NCBI GenBank assembly: GCA_023458595.1
Contig: JAEWYT010000013.1
Location: forward strand, 1 to 64,000
Length of the DNA stretch: 64,000 bases
Direction: 5' to 3'
Source: Pseudomonadota bacterium
GTDB lineage: Bacteria; Pseudomonadota; Alphaproteobacteria; Rhizobiales; Tepidamorphaceae
Positions 42,867-52,911 of the stretch are shown one piece after another. Position 1 is the first letter of the stretch. Each line of letters starts with the position of its first letter. The notes beneath the pieces are model-generated. The model did no database searches. It was not told where the DNA came from and saw only the letters and a program-made list of their open reading frames with translations. Both the position numbers and the translations under genes were made by a program.

Positions 42867-43469
42867 ATGGCCGGGGACCTCGCAAAGCGCGCCTTCGACA
42901 TCGTCGCGAGCCTCGTCGGGCTGATCGTGCTGTCGCCGGCGATGTTCGCGATCGCGGTCTCGATCCTGGTCGATTCAGGGCCGCCTGTGCTGTTCAGCCA
43001 GGACCGGGTCGGGCTGAAGGGGCGCACCTTCCGCATCCACAAGTTCCGCACCATGCGGCCGGCGGCAGGGCCGAAGATCACCGCGGACGGCGATCCGCGC
43101 GTCACCCGCGTCGGCGCGTTCCTGCGGCGCACCAAGCTCGACGAGCTGCCGCAGCTCTGGGACGTGCTGCGCGGGGCGATGTCCTTTGTCGGTCCGCGGC
43201 CGGAAGTGCCTGGAATGTTCGAGCATTATCCGGCCGAGGCGCGCCGGCGCATCGTCTCGGTCAGGCCGGGCATCACCGACCTCGCGACGCTCGAATTCAG
43301 CGACGAGGAGGCGATCCTCGCCGGCGCGACCGATCCGGAGAAGGTCTATCTCGAAAAGGTCGTGCCGAGGAAGATCGCGCTCTACCTCGACTATCTCGAC
43401 CGCCGCAGCTTCGGTCTCGATCTGGTCATCCTCGGGCGGACGCTGAAGAAGCTGGTTGGGTGGGGGTGA
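42867..43469 (+). CDS. PglC-type initiating phosphoglycosyltransferase
   Basis: A 200-residue monotopic phosphoglycosyltransferase, the small PglC form. The N-terminal reentrant membrane helix (residues 10-33) precedes the KFRTMR and DPRVTRVGAFLRRTKLDELPQLWDVLRG motifs, with the Asp92-Glu93 dyad that forms the phospho-enzyme. It loads a sugar phosphate from a UDP-sugar onto undecaprenyl phosphate to start a glycan chain. Its setting next to PglF- and PglE-like genes suggests a UDP-4-amino sugar as donor. Repeats follow the gene. Confidence 0.93.
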   Translation: MAGDLAKRAFDIVASLVGLIVLSPAMFAIAVSILVDSGPPVLFSQDRVGLKGRTFRIHKFRTMRPAAGPKITADGDPRVTRVGAFLRRTKLDELPQLWDVLRGAMSFVGPRPEVPGMFEHYPAEARRRIVSVRPGITDLATLEFSDEEAILAGATDPEKVYLEKVVPRKIALYLDYLDRRSFGLDLVILGRTLKKLVGWG

Positions 43470-43486
43470 GATTGCGGCAGGCGCCG

Positions 43487-43704
43487 CCACCCCCTCACCC
43501 GGCTCCGGCTAGGCTCGCCTGCAGCTCGCCAAGCCTGCGGCATCCCTCTCCCCTCGAGGGGAGAGGGTTCGGTGCGTGCGTTTTCTTCGAGAGATCACAG
43601 CAACAGCCTCAACTTCTCGCCGATGCCGGCCATACTCTTCTGAGTTTCGTCAGGCTCTGAATCCCTCTCCCCCTCGAGGGGGAGAGGGTGGGGTGAGGGG
43701 GTGG
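43487..43704. repeat. Palindromic repeat block framed by inverted repeats
   Basis: The block contains two perfect palindromes centred on CTCGAG, at 43544-43567 (24 bp) and 43663-43688 (26 bp), of the CCCTCTCCCC/GGGGAGAGGG type common in rhizobial intergenic repeats. It is framed by a 14-bp inverted repeat, 43487-43500 matching 43691-43704. No gene lies inside. It separates the PglC-like gene from the convergent pirin gene and could end transcription from both sides. Confidence 0.88.
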
Positions 43705-43731
43705 AGCGGCATATGCCGTGGTGCGGGCGAG

Positions 43732-44640
43732 CTATCGATGCTTGATGAAGGTGCCGTCGTTCAGCTCGTTCACCGCCTGCTGCAGCTCGGCGCGGGTGTT
43801 CATGACGATCGGCCCGTACCAGGCGACCGGCTCCTTCAGCGGCTTGCCGGAGACGAGCAGGAAGCGGATGCCCTCGTCGCCGGCCTGAACCGTCACCTCG
43901 TCGCCGGAATCGAACAGGACGAGCGAGCGGTTGCCGGTCGTCTCGCGCACCAGGATCTCGTTGTCCGGCGTGCCCTTCTCGGTCAGCACCCCGAACGGAG
44001 TGGAGGCGTCGCGGAACGTGCCGGAGCCCTCGAACACGTAGGCGAAGGCGTGGCGCTCGGTCTCGACGGCAAGCGTCTTGCGCACGCCGGCGGGCACGAA
44101 CACGTCGAGATAGCGCGGATCGGCGGCGATGCCGTCGACGGGGCCGCGCTTGCCCCAGAAGTCGCCGCAGACGACACGCACGATCGTGCCGTCGTCGTCG
44201 ATCACCTCGGGGATCGCGGCAGCCTCGATGTCCTGGTAGCGCGGGGCCGTCATCTTCAGCGAGGAGGGCAGGTTCGCCCAGAGCTGGAAGCCGTGCATCC
44301 GCCCGTTCGGATCGCCCTTCGGCATCTCCTGGTGCATGATGCCGCTTCCCGCCGTCATCCACTGCACGTCGCCGGCGCCGAGGGTGCCCCGGTTGCCCAG
44401 GCTGTCGCCGTGGTCGACGGTGCCGGCGAGCACGTAGGTGATCGTCTCGATGCCGCGGTGCGGATGCCAGGGGAAGCCCCTGAGATAGTCGTCCGGCCGC
44501 TCGTTGCGGAAGTCGTCGAAGAGCAGGAACGGGTCGAACTCGTCGGTCTTGCCGAAGCCGAAGGCTCGGTGCAGCTTGACGCCCGCGCCTTCCAGGGCGG
44601 GCGTGGCGTCGTGGATGCTCTTGACGGGGCGGATGGACAT
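43732..44640 (-). CDS. Pirin family protein
   Basis: A 302-residue bicupin. The N-terminal cupin has the metal-binding motif FPWHPHRGIET with later HQEMP and conserved GDVQWMTAGSGI; the C-terminal cupin contains FVPAGVRKTLAVE. Bacterial pirins can be quercetin dioxygenases or regulators of metabolism. The iron-site histidines look complete in domain 1. The ATG at 44640 gives the usual start MSIRPVKSIHDATP. It sits in a polysaccharide region but has no evident link to it. Confidence 0.9.
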   Translation of the reverse strand: MSIRPVKSIHDATPALEGAGVKLHRAFGFGKTDEFDPFLLFDDFRNERPDDYLRGFPWHPHRGIETITYVLAGTVDHGDSLGNRGTLGAGDVQWMTAGSGIMHQEMPKGDPNGRMHGFQLWANLPSSLKMTAPRYQDIEAAAIPEVIDDDGTIVRVVCGDFWGKRGPVDGIAADPRYLDVFVPAGVRKTLAVETERHAFAYVFEGSGTFRDASTPFGVLTEKGTPDNEILVRETTGNRSLVLFDSGDEVTVQAGDEGIRFLLVSGKPLKEPVAWYGPIVMNTRAELQQAVNELNDGTFIKHR

Positions 44641-44730
44641 TGCGCGCTCTCCGGATGTTACTGATCGGTACCGCCATAGATGGGTACTGAAAGCCGGCTG
44701 TCCAGTCCTGACAACTCCCACTCCATCGGT

Positions 44731-44833
44731 CGTCATCCCGGACGACCGCAGGCCGAGCCGGGATCGGGAAGCCACAAGACGCGCGGTGGCTCTCCGATCC
44801 CGGCTCTCCGCTTCGCTACGGCCGGGATGACGA
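44731..44833. repeat. Dispersed intergenic repeat, copy 1
   Basis: The element begins CGTCATCCCGGACG and ends CCGGGATGACG, so its ends are inverted. An internal inverted repeat pairs 44758-44767 with 44794-44803. A copy closely like it lies at 61448-61560. It fills the gap between pirin and capE; a partial downstream repeat (GGGATGA/GACGA blocks) extends to about 44900. Confidence 0.85.
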
Positions 44834-44902
44834 AGGAGGAGAGGCGGGATTTCCGGGATGATGAAGGAGGAGAGGCCGGATTTGCGGGACGACGAGTGAG
44901 GG

Positions 44903-45913
44903 CTAAACCGTCCCCAGCTCCGCCCTGATCTCCGGCAGGGTCAACAGAAGGTCGACGACGCCTTCGAGGTCGAGCTGCTCGGTGTTGTGGGACGTGTAGT
45001 CCTCGATCTCGGCGACGTCGGGGTTTCCTTCGGAGAAATAGGAGGCGTAGTCGAGGTCGCGGCCGTCCATGCGGATGCGCCAGTAGTCGCCCTGATCTTC
45101 CGCCGAGGCGAGCTCGTCGGCGGTCGCCAGCGTCTCGAACAGCTTCTCGCCGTGCCTGACGCCGATCGTGCGGATGTCGACGTCGGCCTCGAACAGCGCC
45201 TTCACGGCCTCGGCGAGCGTGCCGATCGTGCAGGCCGGCGCCTTCTTGATGAAGACGTCGCCGGGCTCGGCGTGGGTCAGCGCATGCTCGACGAGGGCGA
45301 CGGAATCGGCGAGCGGCAGGAGGAACCGCGTCATCTGCGGGTTGGTGACGGTCAGCGGCCCGCCCTCGCGCAGCTGCCGGACGAAGAGCGGGATCACCGA
45401 GCCGCGCGAATACATGACGTTGCCGTAGCGCACGCAGGCGACGACCGTTCCCTCGCCATTCCGCCGCCGGGAGGCCGCCTGGACGAGCTTTTCCATCATC
45501 GCCTTGGACATGCCCATGGCGTTGATCGGCAGCACCGCCTTGTCGGTCGACAGGCACACGACGCGCCCGACGTCGTTGCGGGTCGCGGAGTCGATGACGT
45601 TGGAGGAGCCGATGACGTTGGTGCGCACGGCTTCCATCGGGAAGAACTCGCAGGAGGGCACCTGCTTCAGCGCGGCGGCGTGGAAGACCATGTCGGCGCC
45701 GGCCATCGCCATGTCGACGCTGCCGGAGTCGCGCACGTCGCCGACATAGAAGCGCAGGCGCGGCTCGCGCAGGCGGTTGCGCATCAGGTCCTGCTTCTCC
45801 TCGTCGCGCGAGAGAATGCGGATCTCGCCCGCGCCCTGCGCCAGCGCGTGCCGCACCATGACCCCGCCGAAGGAGCCGGTGCCGCCGGTGATGAGGATGG
45901 TTTTGCCTTGCAT
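44903..45913 (-). CDS. capE: CapE-like UDP-GlcNAc 4,6-dehydratase/5-epimerase
   Basis: A 336-residue soluble SDR enzyme. The NAD motif GGTGSFGG is at about residues 10-17. The catalytic tyrosine is replaced by methionine, with the MGMSK signature (Met then lysine four on), as in S. aureus CapE, which makes the first intermediate of UDP-L-FucNAc. The ATG at 45913 is preferred to TTG 45931. It is the first enzyme of the CapE-CapF-CapG pathway whose other two genes begin 3.4 kb away on the opposite strand. Confidence 0.88.
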   Translation of the reverse strand: MQGKTILITGGTGSFGGVMVRHALAQGAGEIRILSRDEEKQDLMRNRLREPRLRFYVGDVRDSGSVDMAMAGADMVFHAAALKQVPSCEFFPMEAVRTNVIGSSNVIDSATRNDVGRVVCLSTDKAVLPINAMGMSKAMMEKLVQAASRRRNGEGTVVACVRYGNVMYSRGSVIPLFVRQLREGGPLTVTNPQMTRFLLPLADSVALVEHALTHAEPGDVFIKKAPACTIGTLAEAVKALFEADVDIRTIGVRHGEKLFETLATADELASAEDQGDYWRIRMDGRDLDYASYFSEGNPDVAEIEDYTSHNTEQLDLEGVVDLLLTLPEIRAELGTV

Positions 45914-45997
45914 TTCCGCGCCTTGTTCCAAGGCTCATGTGCCACAGCCGCGCTCGGGGCGCAATTGACCGCGAACGTCCGGGGTCGCCGGGCGCTC

Positions 45998-46020
45998 TGT
46001 ACAAGCGCCCTGTACAAGCG
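45998..46020. promoter_or_regulatory. Two direct copies of TGTACAAGCG in a divergent gap
   Basis: TGTACAAGCG occurs at 45998-46007 and again at 46011-46020, 13 bp apart. Each contains the palindrome TGTACA. The pair lies between capE (minus) and the helicase gene (plus), so it is placed to affect both promoters. The protein that would bind is unknown. Confidence 0.35.
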
Positions 46021-46142
46021 AGTGCGGGCCGCCTACTTAAGCGCGACCAGATCGATCAGCCGCATCGCGCGATCGCGGCGATGAACGCCTTTCTCGCGGA
46101 TTTCCGCCAGAGAGGCGCGAAGCCGGTTCCGAAAGAAAAGAC

Positions 46143-48407
<2,265 letters not shown>

Positions 48408-48496
48408 CCGCGTTTCGGGCGATTGGTGTGCCGGCCATTGCTTCGGCGGCGTCGACCTGACACAAGCCGGTTGTGTTGAGGGCGGGGCGAGGGGCG

Positions 48497-49249
48497 ATGG
48501 ATTTCGTCGACATGGCCGTACTGGTGGTCGCGGGCATCGCCGGCGGGGCGGCCAATGCGATCGCCGGCGGGGGAACGTTCTTCACGTTTCCCGCGCTGGT
48601 GGCGTCGGGGCTCGATCCGCTGGTCGCCAACGCTTCCAACGCCGTGGCGATCTACCCCGGCCATGCCGCCGCGGTGCCGGCCTACCGAGACGAGCTCAGG
48701 GCGGCCGGACGCGGCCTCGTCGCGCGCGGCGCGATCGCCTGCATCGGCGGGCTCGTCGGGGCGGGATTGCTGCTGTGGGCGGGAAACGGCGTGTTCTCCG
48801 GCCTCGTTCCCTGGCTGCTGCTTGCCGCGACGCTGCTGTTCGCGGCCGGGCCGACGATCCGCGCCTTCGCCGAGCGGACACGGCTCGAATCGCCCGCCGT
48901 GAACGGGGCGATCGAGTTCCTGTTCGCGGTCTACGGCGGCTATTTCGGCGCTGGCCTCGGCGTCCTGCTGATGGCGGCCCTCAATATCGTCGGCGTCAAG
49001 GACGTGCAGATGGCGAATGCGCAGAAGAACCTGCTCGCCACGCTCATCACGACGATCTCGGTCGCGATCTTCATCCTCGCCGGCGTCGTCGCCTGGCCGC
49101 AGACGCTCGCCGTCCTCGCCGGATCGATCGCCGGGGGCTATTTCGGCGCCCGCCTTGCCCGCCACGTGCCGGCCAACATGCTGCGTTTCGTCGTGATCGC
49201 GGTCGGGTTCGCGCTGACCGTCTACTACTTCCGCCAATACGGGGCCTGA
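48497..49249 (+). CDS. TSUP (TauE/SafE) family sulfonate/sulfite exporter-like protein
   Basis: A 250-residue inner-membrane protein with about eight hydrophobic segments in two halves. The family marks GAANAIAGGGTFFTFPAL and GGYFGAGLGVLLMAALNIVGVKDVQMANAQKNLLATLI are present. TSUP proteins move sulfite, sulfoacetate or other organic sulfur anions out of the cell, or sulfate in. The ATG at 48497 has a GAGGGGCG site. It lies between the helicase and capF; a link to the nearby sulfotransferase is only conjecture. Confidence 0.9.
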   Translation: MDFVDMAVLVVAGIAGGAANAIAGGGTFFTFPALVASGLDPLVANASNAVAIYPGHAAAVPAYRDELRAAGRGLVARGAIACIGGLVGAGLLLWAGNGVFSGLVPWLLLAATLLFAAGPTIRAFAERTRLESPAVNGAIEFLFAVYGGYFGAGLGVLLMAALNIVGVKDVQMANAQKNLLATLITTISVAIFILAGVVAWPQTLAVLAGSIAGGYFGARLARHVPANMLRFVVIAVGFALTVYYFRQYGA

Positions 49250-49311
49250 CGGCGGGGAATTCGCGCGTGGCCGCTTGACTTCGCGCCCCCCACGCCGTCC
49301 TTTTCGCCCCC

Positions 49312-50466
49312 ATGACGAAGATCGCCATCACCGGCGCCAAGGGCCTGATCGGCTGGCAGACGCGCGCCTGGCTGTCCGTGCAGCCGGGAACGCAAGTCGT
49401 GCGCGTGCCGAAGGCGGCCTGGGCGAATCCGGGGGAGGTTGCCGGGCTGGTTTCGGGATGCGACGCGGTGGTGCATCTGGCCGCCGTGAACCGGGGCACC
49501 GACCGGGAGGTCCATGAGACCAACGTGCGGCTCGCCCGCACGCTCACCGAGGCGCTCGAGTGCACCGGCGAGACGCCGCACGTACTGCATTCGTCCTCGA
49601 CTCTGACCGAGAGCGACGGCGGGACCCACGGGGCCTACGGCCGCTCGAAGCGCGAGGCGGCTGAAATCCTGTCGAACTGGGCGAAACAGGCGGGCGCGAC
49701 CTTCACCGACATGGTCCTGCCGAATGTCTTCGGCGAGGGTGGCCGGCCGTTCCACAATTCGGTGGTCTCGACCTTCTGCCATCAGCTGGCGAACGGCGCC
49801 GAGCCGCGGATCGATGCCGACAAGGAAATCGAGTTCCTGCACGCCCATCAGGTGGCGAAAGGCATCGGTGCTCTGATCGGTTCGGGGACGGGCGATGTCT
49901 GGCGGCCGGCGGGCCACAAGATCACGGTTTCGGCGCTCCTGTCGAAGCTCAGGACGATGGACGCGGGCTATCGCGGCCATTTCATCCCGGACCTGCGCGA
50001 TCCCTTCGATCTCGACCTGTTCAACACCTATCGCAGCTACCTCTATCCCGGCCACTATCCGGTCGCCTTCCAGAAGCATACCGACCCGCGCGGCACGCTG
50101 GTCGAGGCGATCCGCGAGGGCAACGGCGGGCAGATCCACTATTCCAACACCCATCCGGGCTTCACGCGCGGCGAGCACTTCCACTTCCGCAAGGTGGAGC
50201 GCTTCGTGGTGATGCACGGCGAGGCGGAGATCGCGATCCGGCGCATCTGCGGGCCGGACGTCGTTCGGTTCCGCGTCTCGGGCGAGCAGCCCGTCTATGT
50301 GGATATGCCGACACTGCATACCCACAGCCTTAGGAACATCGGGTCCGGCGACATGATCGCGATGTTCTGGACGAACGAGCTCTACGATCCGGCGGCGCCA
50401 GACACCTACCGGGTGCCGGTCGAGCCGGAAGCCCCGGTCCCGGCGGAAAGGGCGATCGCGCGATGA
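49312..50466 (+). CDS. capF: CapF-like UDP-2-acetamido-2,6-beta-L-arabino-hexul-4-ose reductase
   Basis: A 384-residue bifunctional enzyme. The N-terminal SDR domain has GAKGLIG (8-14) and the YGRSK catalytic pair; the C-terminal cupin (about 250-370) carries the metal motif EHFHFRKVE. In S. aureus CapF the cupin epimerises C3 and the SDR reduces C4 on the way to UDP-L-FucNAc. The stop overlaps the capG start by 4 bp. CapE is on the other strand 3.4 kb upstream. Confidence 0.9.
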   Translation: MTKIAITGAKGLIGWQTRAWLSVQPGTQVVRVPKAAWANPGEVAGLVSGCDAVVHLAAVNRGTDREVHETNVRLARTLTEALECTGETPHVLHSSSTLTESDGGTHGAYGRSKREAAEILSNWAKQAGATFTDMVLPNVFGEGGRPFHNSVVSTFCHQLANGAEPRIDADKEIEFLHAHQVAKGIGALIGSGTGDVWRPAGHKITVSALLSKLRTMDAGYRGHFIPDLRDPFDLDLFNTYRSYLYPGHYPVAFQKHTDPRGTLVEAIREGNGGQIHYSNTHPGFTRGEHFHFRKVERFVVMHGEAEIAIRRICGPDVVRFRVSGEQPVYVDMPTLHTHSLRNIGSGDMIAMFWTNELYDPAAPDTYRVPVEPEAPVPAERAIAR

Positions 50467-51593
50467 AAGTGATGACCATCCTCGGCACGCGGCCGGAGAT
50501 CATCCGCCTGTCACGCGTTATCGCCAGACTGGACGGGGCCTGCGACCACGTCCTGGTCCATACCGGCCAGAGCCACGATCGCGCGCTGTCGGACGTGTTC
50601 TTCGAGGACCTCGGGCTTCGCGCGCCGGATCACCATCTCGACGTCAAGGCGGACAGCCTCGGCGTTCAGCTCGGCAACATCCTTTCAGGCGCCGAGCGCG
50701 TGCTGAAGGCGGAGAGGCCCGATGCGCTCGTGGTGCTCGGCGATACCAATTCGGCGCTGTCGGCGATCATGGCCAAGCGCATGCGCGTTCCCGTCTATCA
50801 CATGGAAGCCGGCAACCGCTGCTTCGACTGGAACGTGCCCGAGGAGATCAACCGGCGGATGATCGACCACATTGCCGACTTCAATCTGGTCTACACCGAG
50901 CATGCCCGCCGCAACCTGCTCGCCGAGGGCCTTCCCGCCCGCCGCATCGCGCTCACCGGCTCGCCGATGCGCGAGGTGCTCGACCACTATGCCGACCGGA
51001 TCGAGGCCTCGGACGTGCTGGCGCGGCTCGAGGTCGAGCCGCGCGGCTATCTTGTGGCGAGCGTCCACCGCGAGGAGACGGTCGACAATCCGGGCCATCT
51101 CGCGAGCGCCGTAGAGACGCTGACGCGGCTGTCGCGGGAATTCGAGCGGCCGGTGCTGGTCTCCACCCATCCCCGCCTCCGGAACCGGCTCAACGAGGCG
51201 CACGGCGTCGAGCTCGGCCACAACGTGCGCTTCCACGAGCCGTTCGGCCTGCTCGACTACGTGAAGCTGCAGAAGAACGCCTTCTGCACGGTCTCCGATT
51301 CCGGCACGCTGTCGGAGGAGGCGGCGATGCTCGGTTTTCCGGCGATCTCGCTCAGGAACGCGACCGAGCGGCCGGAGGGCGTGGAGGCTGGAGCGATGCT
51401 CCTGACCGGCGTCGAGCCGCAGGTCGTGATCGACGCGGTCCGGTGGCAGACGGCCCGGTTCGCTGCCGGCGAGCGGCCGGTCTGCCCGGCCGACTACACG
51501 ATCGCCGACACGTCGGCCCGGGTCGTCTCGCTGGTGCTCGGCACCGCCGGGCTGATGCGCCGCTGGGTCGGCATCGATCCGCGCCCCGCCTGA
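50463..51593 (+). CDS. capG: CapG/WecB-like UDP-sugar 2-epimerase
   Basis: A 376-residue GT-B-fold epimerase of the WecB family. It has GTRPEIIRLSRVI near the N-terminus, the HMEAGNRCFD motif, SVHREETVDN and SDSGTLSEEAAMLG. WecB alone would make UDP-ManNAc; next to CapF (4 bp overlap) it more probably converts UDP-N-acetyl-6-deoxy-talosamine to UDP-L-FucNAc, as CapG does. The assignment rests on context, not on a diagnostic residue. Confidence 0.87.
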   Translation: MKVMTILGTRPEIIRLSRVIARLDGACDHVLVHTGQSHDRALSDVFFEDLGLRAPDHHLDVKADSLGVQLGNILSGAERVLKAERPDALVVLGDTNSALSAIMAKRMRVPVYHMEAGNRCFDWNVPEEINRRMIDHIADFNLVYTEHARRNLLAEGLPARRIALTGSPMREVLDHYADRIEASDVLARLEVEPRGYLVASVHREETVDNPGHLASAVETLTRLSREFERPVLVSTHPRLRNRLNEAHGVELGHNVRFHEPFGLLDYVKLQKNAFCTVSDSGTLSEEAAMLGFPAISLRNATERPEGVEAGAMLLTGVEPQVVIDAVRWQTARFAAGERPVCPADYTIADTSARVVSLVLGTAGLMRRWVGIDPRPA

Positions 51594-51612
51594 TCGCGGG
51601 CGGGGGGCCGGG

Positions 51613-52818
51613 ATGCGGATACTGATCATCTATCGGCACTACTGGCCGGACACGCCGCCGCTCGGCTCGATGCTGCGCACGCTCGCCGAGCATCTCGCCG
51701 CGCGCGGTCACAGGGTCAACGTGCTGACCGCCCAGCCCTCCTACCAGGCGCGGCAGGGCGAGAAGCTGCCGAAGCGCGAGTTCAAGGGCGGGGTTCGCAT
51801 CATCCGCCTGCCGCTCTTCCGCGAAACCGGCGGCTTCCTGCGGCGGCTCCTCAACGTGATCGTGTTCGAGACCTCGGTGCTCTCCTACGCGGCGCGCCAC
51901 CGGTTCAATCTCGTCTGGACCAACACGCTGCCGCCCGTCGTCGGCGGCATCTACGGCGTTCTGTCGGCGCGCGGGACGGGCGGCCGGTTCCTCTACCACG
52001 TCCAGGACATCTATCCCGAGGTCTGGCGCTACTCCTCGGGCGCCGCGCCGCGCGGGCTGAAGCGCTTTGCGATCGGCGCGCTCGCTTCGATCGATTCCTG
52101 GACCTGCCGGCGCTCGGCGGCCGTCGTGGTGCTTTCCGACGACATGATGCGCACCATCGCGGACAGGGGCGGCAACGGCGCCGTGCCGTTCCATGTCATC
52201 AACAATTTCGTCCAGGCAGAGCTCATCGGCGACGGGGCACCGCCCGAGCGGATCGGCAACGGCAGCTTCCGCCTCGTCTTTTCCGGCAATCTCGGCCGCT
52301 TCCAGAACCTCGACCTGCTCGTCGAGGCGATGGCGCTGATAAAGCCCGAGGAGGGTATCGTCCTCGAGTTCATCGGCTCGGGCGTCGCCGAGGAGGGCCT
52401 GCGCAAGCTGGTGAAGCGGCGGGGCCTCGCCCATGTCACCTTCACCGCCCGGTTGCCGTCGGACGAAGCCTTCCGGCTGACCCGCACCGCCGATCTCGGC
52501 GTCATTTCGCTCGTCCCCGGCATCTACCGGGTGTCCTATCCCAGCAAGCTGATGACCTACATGGCCGCCGGTCTGCCCGTGCTGGCGCTGATGGAGACCG
52601 ACAGCGCGCTCGCCCACTATCTCGACGACAACGACGCGGGCTTCGCCGTGCAAGGCGATGCGGCGGCTGTCGCCGACGCGATCCGCCGGGCGCGCGACCG
52701 GTTTGCGGGCGAAGAGGGGATCAAGGCGCGCATCGAGGCGCTCGCCGAGCGCGATTTCGGCCGCCGGAACGCCTGCGAACGCTGGGTGCAGCTGATCGAC
52801 ACCTTCGTGGCGGATTGA
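51613..52818 (+). CDS. WbuB-like GT4 glycosyltransferase
   Basis: A 401-residue retaining GT-B glycosyltransferase. It begins MRILIIYRHYWPDTPP, and has the sugar-nucleotide EX7E-type region around SLVPGIYRVSYPSKLMTYMAAGLPVLA. This N-terminal form and its place after capFG match WbuB, the L-fucosamine transferase of E. coli O-antigen clusters. I infer it adds the L-FucNAc made by CapEFG to a lipid-linked glycan on the inner membrane face. Spacing to capG is 19 bp. Confidence 0.86.
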   Translation: MRILIIYRHYWPDTPPLGSMLRTLAEHLAARGHRVNVLTAQPSYQARQGEKLPKREFKGGVRIIRLPLFRETGGFLRRLLNVIVFETSVLSYAARHRFNLVWTNTLPPVVGGIYGVLSARGTGGRFLYHVQDIYPEVWRYSSGAAPRGLKRFAIGALASIDSWTCRRSAAVVVLSDDMMRTIADRGGNGAVPFHVINNFVQAELIGDGAPPERIGNGSFRLVFSGNLGRFQNLDLLVEAMALIKPEEGIVLEFIGSGVAEEGLRKLVKRRGLAHVTFTARLPSDEAFRLTRTADLGVISLVPGIYRVSYPSKLMTYMAAGLPVLALMETDSALAHYLDDNDAGFAVQGDAAAVADAIRRARDRFAGEEGIKARIEALAERDFGRRNACERWVQLIDTFVAD

Positions 52819-52851
52819 GCCGGAAAAAGCGGTGCCTTCGGCGGGTTTTCG

Positions 52852-52884
52852 CGCTGGGCGCCGGATCAAGTCCGGGGCCCAGCG
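52852..52884. repeat. Hairpin element sharing the GGATCAAGTCC core
   Basis: Bases 52852-52859 pair with 52877-52884, and inside, 52861-52865 with 52871-52875, leaving a TCAAG loop. The core GGATCAAGTCC (52863-52873) is identical to the core of the tandem array at 24766-25110. It sits in the 93 bp gap between the convergent WbuB-like and fhs genes and could stop both transcripts. Confidence 0.85.
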
Positions 52885-52911
52885 TTGGGCTCCGCGCAAG
52901 GCGGCTCCATC

